From Natronomonas marina (GTDB lineage: Archaea > Halobacteriota > Halobacteria > Halobacteriales > Haloarculaceae): DNA of 64,000 bases. Numbering within the stretch: the stretch's first letter is position 1; each line of letters begins with the position of its first letter. The position numbers were made by a program, and so were the translations under genes. The stretch is taken from the NCBI RefSeq assembly GCF_024298905.1, contig NZ_CP101154.1, forward strand, positions 868,001 through 932,000, given 5' to 3'. The notes beneath the pieces are model-generated. The model had not been told where the DNA came from, did no database searches, and worked only from the letters and a program-made list of their open reading frames with translations. This document shows positions 7,718-15,917 of this stretch, piece after piece.

Positions 7718-8689
7718 TCAGTCGTCGGCACGCGTCGGCTCGACGTTCGGCCCCTCGGCGTCGTCGGGCAGCAGGTCGAGTTCGGCCGCGGTGTTTCGCT
7801 CCTCGCCGGTCACCATGTAGGCGACGTCGTCGACGATGACGAGCAGTTCGGGTAGCTCCCGGATGACGACCCACGCGATGGCGACCAGCGCGACCACCGA
7901 CAGGGTCTGGCTGACGATGCCCTCGGCGACGATGTGAGAGACCATGTAGGGGTCGGACTCGCCGAACAGCGACATCAGGTACGGCGAGTACGGCCCGTCG
8001 AACCACTGGTGGCCGAACGCCAGCCCGATGAACGTCGTCCGGACGATGTTCAGGACGTAGATGACCGGGATGGCGACGGCCAGCGCCCGGAGCTTCCGGC
8101 GGAGCGGCGCCCGCACCGCGGCGATACAGCCCGCGAAGATGGCCATGCTGCCCAGCGCCGTACACGCCATCACGATGTTGTAGACGATGCCGCCGTGGGC
8201 GGGGTCCGGCGTCTCGAAGTAAAACGCTGCCATGTACCCCTCGTAGGCCGGCCGGCCGGGGCCGATGGGGCGCAGCGTCGGGTCGTAGCCCAGCAGACCC
8301 ATCAGCAGTTCGGTCTGTCGGGCAACGTGTTCGACGAGTAGCTGCCGGACCAGCGGAATCGTCTCGGCCGGCAGGTAGATCAGCCCCATCACGGCGACGG
8401 CCCGCGAGAGGACGAAAAGCGAGTCCCGGCCGTCCACGAGGAGGTAGGCCGCGTAGACGCAGGCCGGCACCCCAACGAGCGCAAGGAGCGCCTCGAGGAC
8501 GCTGTTCTGGACGAAGAAGAAGTGCGGCACCAGGAGTAACCAGAAGGCCGCGAACAGGACCCAGGCGGCGCCGACGACGTAGCGTGCCCTCGCCGGGTAG
8601 CGCCGCTCGGCAAGCGCGCCGCCGCCGAACAGCGCGAGCAGCGCCCACGCCAGCGGATCCGTGACCGCCAGTACGTCGACGGGGAGCAT
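7718..8689 (-). CDS. artA: archaeosortase A paralogue 1
   Basis: The 323-residue protein has about seven or eight membrane segments and the archaeosortase/exosortase core. The candidate catalytic Cys176 lies in MACTALGSMAIF and Arg217 in LNIVRTTFIG; a histidine (H252) stands in the third conserved helix. Archaeosortase A removes the C-terminal membrane tail of PGF-CTERM proteins and joins them to archaetidyl lipid (known for Haloferax volcanii ArtA). The gene lies 65 bases downstream of the Tat-exported protein gene and two genes downstream of a second paralogue. Where paralogue 2 has an arginine in the third motif (ADRVISQ), this copy has AEGIVSQ. Confidence 0.88.
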   Translation of the reverse strand: MLPVDVLAVTDPLAWALLALFGGGALAERRYPARARYVVGAAWVLFAAFWLLLVPHFFFVQNSVLEALLALVGVPACVYAAYLLVDGRDSLFVLSRAVAVMGLIYLPAETIPLVRQLLVEHVARQTELLMGLLGYDPTLRPIGPGRPAYEGYMAAFYFETPDPAHGGIVYNIVMACTALGSMAIFAGCIAAVRAPLRRKLRALAVAIPVIYVLNIVRTTFIGLAFGHQWFDGPYSPYLMSLFGESDPYMVSHIVAEGIVSQTLSVVALVAIAWVVIRELPELLVIVDDVAYMVTGEERNTAAELDLLPDDAEGPNVEPTRADD

Positions 8690-8754
8690 CTACCGGGAGG
8701 ATGGGCCGGTCGCCTAAAGTCCTTGTCGGCCCGTGTGCCCGCCCCGGGCGAGCG

Positions 8755-9771
8755 TCACCAGTAGACGTCCGTGGCGCGGTGGCGGTCGTCGTAGGCCGCC
8801 AGCCCGCGGCCGGTCACCGACGTGAGGTGGAAGTCGTCGTACAGCGTCGAGTGGGTGTAATCGAGGAACGTCATCGGGACCACGAGGTCGCCCTCGACCC
8901 GGACGGCCGAGGCGACGCCGGTGAAGGCGTGTTTGTGCCGGTCGTCGCTGACGTAACAGGTCGCCACCGGCGGTCGCTGGGCCCACGGCTCGACCGCCTC
9001 CAGCGCCTCCATCGACCGGACGACCAGTTCCCAGCAGAACAGCCCCGTCTCCTCGTTGGACAGCATCGCCTCGAAGCTCACGTCGCCCTCGAAGTGCTGC
9101 CGGAGGTCCGCGGCCCCGAAGATGACGTTGTCCTCGATGGAACCCGCCACGTACCGCTGGACATCGTAGGAGGCGTGCTCGCGGAACCCCTCGACGAGTC
9201 CGTCGGCCAGCGCCTCGGTCCGGTGGGGGTCGACGCCGGCGAACCGCCGAATCAACTCGGGTGAGACCGACTCCTTCGCGTCGCCCCGCAGCGCCGCGAC
9301 CAGCTCCGGACGGCGCTCTCCGTCTTCGACCCGCTCGAAGAACGCCGGCGGCTGGCTGAAGGTCAGCGCACCGGCCGAGAAGTCGCTCGCGTCGGCGTAC
9401 AGCGCCTCCAGCCGACCGCCGAGGCCGCGCTCGGCGTCGAGGTCGCTCGCCGCCGAACGCGCGTCGTCCTCGAGCGCGAGTCGCCGTTCGTCGTCGCCGG
9501 TCCCGACGACGACCGCACCGTCGGCGAGGCGAATCCGGGTTCCCGCGACCCGCTCGTCGTAGGCCAACGACAGGTTCTCGGTGACGACGGCCGCGAGGTC
9601 CTGTTCCTCGAGGTTCGTCCCGTTGCCGAGTTCGCCGTAACCCAGGAAGATGTTGTCGACGGCGCGGAACGCCCCGATGCCGACGGCCGATCCGCCCACA
9701 CCGGCGAGAAAGCGCCGTCGAGAGACGTCGGGCAGGTCCAGGTCGTCGGGGCCGGGACCCTCGTCGGTCAC
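8755..9771 (-). CDS. Tat-exported protein of unknown function, possible transglutaminase-like Cys-His-Asp triad
   Basis: The 338-residue protein starts at GTG 9771, overlapping the TGA of archaeosortase paralogue 2 by four bases. Residues 17-35 (VSRRRFLAGVGGSAVGIGA) form a twin-arginine signal, so it is folded inside and exported; no lipobox Cys is seen. The first half is acidic and helical. The C-terminal part has Cys246 in ETGLFCWELVV, His281 in DDRHKHAFTGVA and Asp304 in VPMTFLDYTHS. This spacing and the G..VPxxxLDxT pattern resemble transglutaminase-like folds, but this is my inference. It sits between two archaeosortase genes, so a role in processing or attaching surface proteins is plausible. 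Confidence 0.75.
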   Translation of the reverse strand: MTDEGPGPDDLDLPDVSRRRFLAGVGGSAVGIGAFRAVDNIFLGYGELGNGTNLEEQDLAAVVTENLSLAYDERVAGTRIRLADGAVVVGTGDDERRLALEDDARSAASDLDAERGLGGRLEALYADASDFSAGALTFSQPPAFFERVEDGERRPELVAALRGDAKESVSPELIRRFAGVDPHRTEALADGLVEGFREHASYDVQRYVAGSIEDNVIFGAADLRQHFEGDVSFEAMLSNEETGLFCWELVVRSMEALEAVEPWAQRPPVATCYVSDDRHKHAFTGVASAVRVEGDLVVPMTFLDYTHSTLYDDFHLTSVTGRGLAAYDDRHRATDVYW

Positions 9772-10721
9772 CGCTCGGGGTCACCCCCGTCGGTCGCGGC
9801 CGAAGGCGGTCGCAACCGCACCTCGTCGCCGGTCAACAGGTACAGCAGGTCCTCGGCGATCCCGAGCAACTCGGGTACCCACCGCGAGACGAGCCACGCG
9901 ATACCGACCAGGGCGAACAGCGCCAGCCCCTGAGAGATGACCCGATCCGCGAGGAAGAACGAGACCCGCGCCGGGTCCGACAGCCCGAAGGCCGTCATCA
10001 CCGGCCCCTCCAGGGCGGCGTAGTCGAACCACTGGTAGCCGTTTGCCGCCGCGATGAAGGCGTTGCGGCCGACGTTGAGCACCCAGATGATCGACAGCGA
10101 CACCGCGAGCGCGACCACCTTCCGGCGGAGCGGTGCCCGCACCGCACCGATCAGCCCCCCGAAGATGGCCATGCTCCCGATGCCGGTACAGGCGAAGACG
10201 ACCCGCGAGGCCCGCCCCGACTCCGGGAAGAAGAACGTGTTGTGCAGCGACGACCCCGCGTGGGGGTCCTCGACGAGCCGCATCCCGCCGCCGAGCCCCA
10301 CGACCTCCAGTAGCCACGTCGTCTGGCGGGCGACCGTCTCGATGAGGAACCCGCGTGCGGCCGCCGAGGTCTGGAACGGCAGGTAGATCAGCCCCATCAC
10401 GGCGACGGCCCGCGAGAGGACCAAAAGCGAGTCCCGGCCCCCCAATAGCGTCCAGCCGACGTACAGACACATCGGCACCGCGATCACGACCAGCACCGTC
10501 TGGATGATGCTCCGGTGGATGAACGCGAACTGGTGGATCAACAGCAGCCAGAAGACCGAGAAGAGACCCCACGCAGCGACCGTCAGTTTGCGGGCGAGTG
10601 CCCGCCGGTCGGCGTAGTCGGCGGCGACGCCCGCCAGAAAGACCGCGATGACGACCCACGCGAGGGCGTCCGTGACGGGAAGTACCGACACCTCCGTCAG
10701 CGACTGCACGGGAACGCTCAT
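9768..10721 (-). CDS. artA: archaeosortase A paralogue 2, next to the S-layer gene
   Basis: The 317-residue protein starts at ATG 10721 (MSVPVQSLTEVSVLP); an in-frame extension to 10778 is possible but would pass through the TATA box. It has the archaeosortase fold with Cys178 (FACTGIGSMAIF), Arg219 (LNVGRNAFIA) and Arg260 (FFLADRVISQ). These match the Cys-Arg-Arg set reported as essential in H. volcanii ArtA. It is coupled by GTGA to the Tat-exported protein and lies 165 bases downstream of the S-layer glycoprotein gene, the best known ArtA substrate. A stretch of 62 bases is almost identical to paralogue 1. Confidence 0.88.
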   Translation of the reverse strand: MSVPVQSLTEVSVLPVTDALAWVVIAVFLAGVAADYADRRALARKLTVAAWGLFSVFWLLLIHQFAFIHRSIIQTVLVVIAVPMCLYVGWTLLGGRDSLLVLSRAVAVMGLIYLPFQTSAAARGFLIETVARQTTWLLEVVGLGGGMRLVEDPHAGSSLHNTFFFPESGRASRVVFACTGIGSMAIFGGLIGAVRAPLRRKVVALAVSLSIIWVLNVGRNAFIAAANGYQWFDYAALEGPVMTAFGLSDPARVSFFLADRVISQGLALFALVGIAWLVSRWVPELLGIAEDLLYLLTGDEVRLRPPSAATDGGDPER

Positions 10722-10743
10722 TGGTGGGTGATGCGCCACGACG

Positions 10744-10751
10744 AGTATATG
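10744..10751 (-). promoter_or_regulatory. TATA box for the archaeosortase 2 operon
   Basis: On the minus strand the sequence catatac stands about 25 bases before ATG 10721. That geometry predicts a leaderless or nearly leaderless transcript, typical of haloarchaea. It separates this operon from the S-layer transcript. Confidence 0.5.
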
Positions 10752-10886
10752 TCTTGTCGTCGCGGGCGCGCCGATCACACGACCACGGCCGCCGGCACGG
10801 GAGCCGGCGCGCTGTCGACGGCCGCGTCGCTGTCGGGCGCAGCGCGCGAAAGAATGGAAACCGGGAAAACCGGGCGATCCGGTTAG

Positions 10887-13800
10887 TTAGAAGTCGTTCC
10901 GACGGGCTGCCAGCAGCGCAGCACCGAGGAGCGCGATGAGGGCGAGCGCGGCACCGAAGCCGGGCTGGTCCTCACTCGTGTCCGTCGGCGTCGCCGTCTC
11001 CGGCTCGTCCGTCGGCGTTGCCGTCGGGTCCGGCTCGTCCGTCGGCGTCGGCGTCGGATCCTCGAAGGTCACCGAGGCAGAGGCGGTGACGATGTTGTTC
11101 TCGTCACCGGCGGTGTACGGAGCGTCTTCCTGACCTTCGCTGGTCACGAAGTCGTACTCCTCGTCGTTGTCAGTGTCCTGGTGCGGCATGGCGATGGCCG
11201 TGCCGTCCTCAGTGTACGGGTCGTCGAGGGGGACCTCGACGTCCGTCAGGTTGGTGTCCGCCTCGAGGTAGGCGGAGGTGCCGCGGACGCTGTCGAGGAC
11301 AGCGCCGTCCTGCAGCGTGCCGTCGTGGATCGTCACGAAGCCACCCTGCGGCAGGTACGCGGTGTCGACGGTGATGGTCGACAGCTCGTCCTGGTCGGGC
11401 CCGACCGTGATGTCGGAGAGGGTGACGCTTGCGGGCGTACCCTGCACGACGATGCCGGGCTTCTCGGCGGCGTCCTCGACTCCGACGTTCGGGGCCGTGA
11501 CGACGAACTCGCGTCCGACCTCGTTGTCGGAGAAGTCGAAGCTATCGTCGGCGAAGGTGCCGTTCTCGCCGACCGTCGCGGAGCCACGCTGGAACACCGG
11601 GGCGAGGTCGCCCGTCTGGGTGTCGTTGGCGCGGCGGGTCCGGCTGGTGGAGTCCACCGCGATGGTGATCTCCGTACCGGGTGCGACGTTCGTCTCACCG
11701 GAGATGGTCTGGTTGGCCGCGTTGTTCACGCGGACCTGGTCGGCGCCCTGCTCGTCGAACTCGAGTTCGCGGTCCTCGGTGTCGAGCTGGACGTCCGTCT
11801 CACCTTCGGGGACGTACGTGTCGATACCGCCCTCGTAGGCGTTCTCGAAGCCGGGGCCGGTCTCGAACTCGAACTCGAAGTCGTCACCGGGGTCGACCAT
11901 GGCGTCCTCGGTGTCGTCGCCGGTCGCCCGGGTCAGCTCGAGTTCGCGCACGTCGGTGACGATGTACAGCGTCTCGTTGTCCTCGTCGATGACGAACCGG
12001 AACTGGTCGTCATCGTTCGGGTTCTGGTACTGTGCGCGCTTCGGCTCGCGGTTCTGCCGGAAGTTCGTCTGGTTCAGCTCGACGTCGAGAACGGGCTCGT
12101 CGGCGAAGCCGAGACCCTCCTCGGACTGGGCGTCCGCGAGGACCTGGTTGCCGTTGGCGTTGTCGAGGTCGTTCTCGGCGATGGCGTCGAGCGCACCGTA
12201 GATACCGCTGATGTCGACCTTGTGGACGAGGACGTCACGCTGCTCGGACCGGTCGCGGTCCGCGAGCGTGACGAGGTCCGTCTCCGAGAGGTCGGAGTTG
12301 TTGACGAGATCCGTCTTCTCGTCGAGGCTGCCCAGCGTCGCGTCGGGATGACGCATCTGGGTCAGGTTGTTGTAGCTCGACGGCTCGACGTTGACGACGC
12401 CGGCGTCGTACTCGTTACCGTCGGTGTCCTGGGCGACGAGGTCGTACTGCCCCTCGTCGAGGACGCCGGTGATCGGGTCGTCGGAGCGGCGGTCGACGTC
12501 GACGATGGTACCGTTCTCCGCCTCGTAGGCGCGGCTCTCGTTGGACTCGTTGAGCCGGCCGGCGATGAACGTGTTCATCCGGATGTCGACGTTACCGTCG
12601 GCGTCCGGTTCGGCCGTGACGGCGACCTCGTAGTTGTTCCGCTCTTCGTCACCGATGACGACGACGACGAAGTCGATACCCTGGGTGTCGACCGAGATGG
12701 TCGAGTCGGAGTCACCCTGCGGGCTCTGGATGTCGCCGCGCTTGACGGTGAAGGCGCCGGAGTCGGAGTCGAACTCCGCGTTACCTTCGAGCTCCTCCTG
12801 GACCTCGATGGACGCGTTGTCCATCGGGGTGGTGTCCGTCGGCGTGAACTCGAACGAGTAGTTACCCGTGTCCTCGCCGGCGAAGTCGAAGTCGATCTCG
12901 GCGCTGCTGTTGATGTTGTTCACGCGGATCGAGTCGTCGCTCGGTGCGCGGTCCTCGTTGATGTTCGCGGTCGAGGAGTCGTTGACGATGGCAGCCAGTT
13001 CGCTCTGGCTGAAGTCGTCGGAGGCGACGTAGAGGTCGTAGCCGTTACGGTTGGAGTCGACCTCGAGGGTCGCGTTCTCGCCCACGCGGACGGAGTCCTC
13101 CTCGAACTCGGTGTCGAGGGTCTGCGGCACGATCTCGACGTAGTCGTCCTCGCCGACCGTGGTGTCGTCACCGTCGCTGCTGAAACAGTCGGCCGTCTGC
13201 TGGCCAGCGGGCGCGCCGGCCTCGGGGCCGACGTCGATGATCTCCTGCTGGTTGGTGTTCGGATCCTCCGCCGTGATGACGACCTGCTCGTTGTCGGCGA
13301 CGTTGTCCGTCGGGATCTGCGCACCGTCGGTGTCGTTCAGCGAGATCTCGCGGATGAGCGTCCCGTAAGCCTGGTCGCCGTTCTCGTCACCGGGAGTGTA
13401 GTAGCGGAGCTGGTAGGTGTCCTCGTCGATGTTACAGGCGCCCGGAGTGGCCTGGAAGTCGAGGACCTGACCCTTCCAGCGGGTCGACCCACCGGCGAAC
13501 TTCTCGTCGGTGTTGCGGTCGTCGTCGCCCGCGCCGGCGTCACCCTCGATCTGGTACTCCACCGTAGCCGACTCGAAGGTGTTACTCGGACCTTCGTCGG
13601 TGTACGAGAGGAACTCCAGTTCGTAGGTGTCGTCGACGCTCGGGTTCGTGATGACATCGTCGAAGTCGACCGTCAGCGTCGCGTCGTCGCTGACGTTCTC
13701 CTTCTCCTGGAAGTCCAGCGCGATGCTGTCTCCGTCGGTGGTCGTGTCCTGCAGCTGGACCTCACGGTTCTGGTTTTCACCGTAGTCGCCAGCGTTCGGG

Positions 13801-14132
13801 TCGTCGATGGTCACGGTAACGTCACTGGCGCCAGTGAAGTTGTCCGTGTTGCCACCGAACTGGCTGGCATCGGAGAGGTCGACCTCGACGGCGGCAACCC
13901 CGGAGGGGTTGTCGCTCGTCGTGTCGCTGGTGTTATCGAAACTAGTCGTGATGGTATAGCCGGTCGTTGCTCCTGCCGCATCGCTGTCGAGGGCAACCTG
14001 GGTGTTGTCCAGATCGCCGTCGGAAACTGCGGCAGCGCTCCCTGCGAACGCTACGGTGCCTGCGAAGACCCACAGGACCATAAGCGCTGCAAAGAACACC
14101 GCGCGCAGCGTATTGTCGTTGTCGTCTGTCAT
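10887..14132 (-). CDS. csg: S-layer (cell surface) glycoprotein with PGF-CTERM tail
   Basis: The 1081-residue precursor begins MTDDNDNTLRAVFFAALM and has a Sec signal ending near SAAA, as in known haloarchaeal S-layer glycoproteins. The mature part is very acidic, has many Asn-X-Ser/Thr sites (for example NFTG, NDTD, NESN), and ends with a domain of about 110 residues (STITVDTAYLPQGGFVTIHDG onward, DUF7282-like). A Thr/Pro-rich linker and the tripartite PGF-CTERM signal follow: QPGFG, a hydrophobic helix, and the basic end AARRNDF. It builds the outer cell envelope. Its tail is the substrate type for the archaeosortases encoded just downstream. Expression is expected to be very high. Confidence 0.95.
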   Translation of the reverse strand: MTDDNDNTLRAVFFAALMVLWVFAGTVAFAGSAAAVSDGDLDNTQVALDSDAAGATTGYTITTSFDNTSDTTSDNPSGVAAVEVDLSDASQFGGNTDNFTGASDVTVTIDDPNAGDYGENQNREVQLQDTTTDGDSIALDFQEKENVSDDATLTVDFDDVITNPSVDDTYELEFLSYTDEGPSNTFESATVEYQIEGDAGAGDDDRNTDEKFAGGSTRWKGQVLDFQATPGACNIDEDTYQLRYYTPGDENGDQAYGTLIREISLNDTDGAQIPTDNVADNEQVVITAEDPNTNQQEIIDVGPEAGAPAGQQTADCFSSDGDDTTVGEDDYVEIVPQTLDTEFEEDSVRVGENATLEVDSNRNGYDLYVASDDFSQSELAAIVNDSSTANINEDRAPSDDSIRVNNINSSAEIDFDFAGEDTGNYSFEFTPTDTTPMDNASIEVQEELEGNAEFDSDSGAFTVKRGDIQSPQGDSDSTISVDTQGIDFVVVVIGDEERNNYEVAVTAEPDADGNVDIRMNTFIAGRLNESNESRAYEAENGTIVDVDRRSDDPITGVLDEGQYDLVAQDTDGNEYDAGVVNVEPSSYNNLTQMRHPDATLGSLDEKTDLVNNSDLSETDLVTLADRDRSEQRDVLVHKVDISGIYGALDAIAENDLDNANGNQVLADAQSEEGLGFADEPVLDVELNQTNFRQNREPKRAQYQNPNDDDQFRFVIDEDNETLYIVTDVRELELTRATGDDTEDAMVDPGDDFEFEFETGPGFENAYEGGIDTYVPEGETDVQLDTEDRELEFDEQGADQVRVNNAANQTISGETNVAPGTEITIAVDSTSRTRRANDTQTGDLAPVFQRGSATVGENGTFADDSFDFSDNEVGREFVVTAPNVGVEDAAEKPGIVVQGTPASVTLSDITVGPDQDELSTITVDTAYLPQGGFVTIHDGTLQDGAVLDSVRGTSAYLEADTNLTDVEVPLDDPYTEDGTAIAMPHQDTDNDEEYDFVTSEGQEDAPYTAGDENNIVTASASVTFEDPTPTPTDEPDPTATPTDEPETATPTDTSEDQPGFGAALALIALLGAALLAARRNDF

Positions 14133-14466
14133 GGTTGTTGACTGCTATCGGCCGGCGACCGTACCTCGTACGCGACGGGGCACCGCAGTCAGCCCGACGT
14201 CGGTACGCTGTACTGTCACCATGGGTAGGGGTACACCTCGAAGAACTATCGCCCACTATAAATGCTTTGTGGGGTCTGCCGGGTCGTGTCAACTGTTCAC
14301 GCTGCCGAAAACGGCGGGTAGAAGGCTTTTGGTAGTTCGTGGCACACCCGTCAGACGGGTGACGTACACATATAAAGGAACGGGCGGTCCGGGGGCAGAT
14401 TTACACCTTTGCGACACGCGCGTGCGCCCGTTCTGACAGGTTCGCATGTCCTCCGTCGGCGGGGCG
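14133..14466 (-). promoter_or_regulatory. upstream region of the S-layer gene with two TATA-like boxes
   Basis: This gene-free stretch serves as the S-layer promoter region. Reading toward the gene, a TTTATA-type box lies at about 14255-14263 (minus strand gcatttatagtg), which would give a leader near 100 bases. A second TTTATATG box lies at about 14367-14376. Strong S-layer genes often have more than one promoter (family knowledge). Confidence 0.5.
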
Positions 14467-15219
14467 CTATCGCGTGATTATCTCGATCTCGTGTCCGTCC
14501 TGGTCCTTCGTGAACGCGTAGCGATCGTTACAGGAAGCGGGGTCGCGGTAGTCGGTCGCCTCTCGTTCCATCAGCGTCGCCCACGCCGAATCGAGGTCCG
14601 AACACCGGACCGCCAGGTGGCCCCAGGCGTCGCCCATCTCGTAACTCCGGCCGTCGTAGTTGTAGGTCAACTCGACGGACATCGCCTCCTCGGCGGCGTC
14701 TTCGGGCTCGACGAAGTAGTTGGCGAAGCTGTCGGCCTCCCAGCGACCGGCGGGAACGTACTCGAACTTCCGGGTCCAGAAGCCCAGCGCCTCGTCGGCG
14801 TCCTCGACCCGGATCATCGTGTGGTCCAGCGACCACCGCGCGCCGTACTCGCGCTCGACGATTTCGACCTCGTGGCCGTCAGGGTCCTTGACGAAGGCGT
14901 ACCCGGGATTCTCCGCCGGCGGCCGGTAGTCCTCGACACCCTCGTCCATCAACTCGGCGTAGGCCGCCTCGACGTCCTCGACGCGGACCGCGATGTGGCC
15001 CCAGGCGTCGCCCATCGTGTACTCGCGGCCGTCGTGGTTGTACGTCAACTCGAGCAGCGCCCCCGCCTCGTGGACGTCCTCCGGGCCGAGGAAGACGTTC
15101 GTGAACGTGTCGGCCTCCCAGCGGCCCTTCTCCTCGTAGTCGAGGTGGGTCGTGTACCACTCCAGGGAGTCCTCGAGGTCGTACACGCGCATCATCGTGT
15201 GGTCCAGCGTCGCGTCCAT
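14467..15219 (-). CDS. two-domain VOC (glyoxalase/dioxygenase superfamily) protein
   Basis: The 250-residue protein starts at ATG 15219 (MDATLDHTMMRVYDLEDSL). It contains two copies of the VOC fold, about residues 1-125 and 128-250, each with LDHTMxRVxDxxxxLxxW at the start, LTYNxDGRxYxMGDAWGHxAVR in the middle and DxDGHExEI at the end. The conserved His and Glu residues are the usual metal ligands. Similar proteins are annotated as lactoylglutathione lyase, but haloarchaea lack glutathione, so the substrate is unknown. It is a stand-alone gene. Confidence 0.85.
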   Translation of the reverse strand: MDATLDHTMMRVYDLEDSLEWYTTHLDYEEKGRWEADTFTNVFLGPEDVHEAGALLELTYNHDGREYTMGDAWGHIAVRVEDVEAAYAELMDEGVEDYRPPAENPGYAFVKDPDGHEVEIVEREYGARWSLDHTMIRVEDADEALGFWTRKFEYVPAGRWEADSFANYFVEPEDAAEEAMSVELTYNYDGRSYEMGDAWGHLAVRCSDLDSAWATLMEREATDYRDPASCNDRYAFTKDQDGHEIEIITR

Positions 15220-15449
15220 GTCGCCACGGAGGCGCTCCCGATACGAAAAGGCTGGCGACGGCGAACGGGTGGCGCCAACCAGCACCGCGCCGTACGTTAC
15301 CGGACGGACCCCGCGTCGTCCCGCGGACGGCCGTCTCCGACGGTCGACGTGCCGTGCTGCCGCCACGGTCCGAGAGATTCGGTCCCGGCGGGAAGGGGTC
15401 GACGGGTCCCGGGGACGGGCACCTGGGACCTCGAAACCGATCGGAAGGG

Positions 15450-15917
15450 CTACAGCGGCCCCAGGCCCCGCTTTCGGACGAGCGGCCAGTAGTACCAGTA
15501 AGCGACCGTCCAGGCGGCGAGCGCGCCGAGCGGGAGGACCACCGCCGACGACCCGGTTCCGGCGTAGGTCCGGTAGAGCCCGTAGGCGACCCGCGCGTGG
15601 GCGACCCCGGCGAACGCCAGGAGTCCGCCGGTGAGCCGGGGGTCCTCGATACCCCGTAGGCCGACCGTCGCGCTTGCGAGCGCGCCCGCGTAGAGGAGAA
15701 TACCTGCGCCCCACGCCTGCAGCCGCTCGGGGAGACTGCCGGTGTAGACGAAGAAGTAGTCGTAGGCGTTCGTGAACCCGAGCGGGCCGGTGTTGACCAG
15801 CCCGAACGCGAAGACGAAGCTCGCACCGCCCGCCGAGAGCAGCACCGTCCACGGGAGCAGGCCGGCCGCGAGGACGGCCAGAAAGCGTCGTCGCGGCGAA
15901 CTGTCGTCGGGGGTCAC
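15450..15917 (-). CDS. small integral membrane protein coupled to drg
   Basis: The 155-residue protein starts at GTG 15917, overlapping the TGA of drg by four bases. It has four or five hydrophobic segments, a basic N-terminus (SPRRRFLAVLAAG, possibly Tat-like) and a conserved-looking middle (FTNAYDYFFVYTGSLPERLQAW). It resembles the haloarchaeal TIGR04206-type membrane family, but I cannot confirm this. Coupling to drg suggests co-expression rather than shared function. Confidence 0.65.
   Translation of the reverse strand: MTPDDSSPRRRFLAVLAAGLLPWTVLLSAGGASFVFAFGLVNTGPLGFTNAYDYFFVYTGSLPERLQAWGAGILLYAGALASATVGLRGIEDPRLTGGLLAFAGVAHARVAYGLYRTYAGTGSSAVVLPLGALAAWTVAYWYYWPLVRKRGLGPL

Noticed and set aside
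11181-14141. A 986-residue open frame on the plus strand opposite the S-layer gene
   Set aside because: It mirrors the S-layer gene in a GC-rich genome; the sequence is Val/Gly/Asp/Arg-rich with no domain, and the minus-strand gene has a clear signal, glycosylation sites and PGF-CTERM tail.
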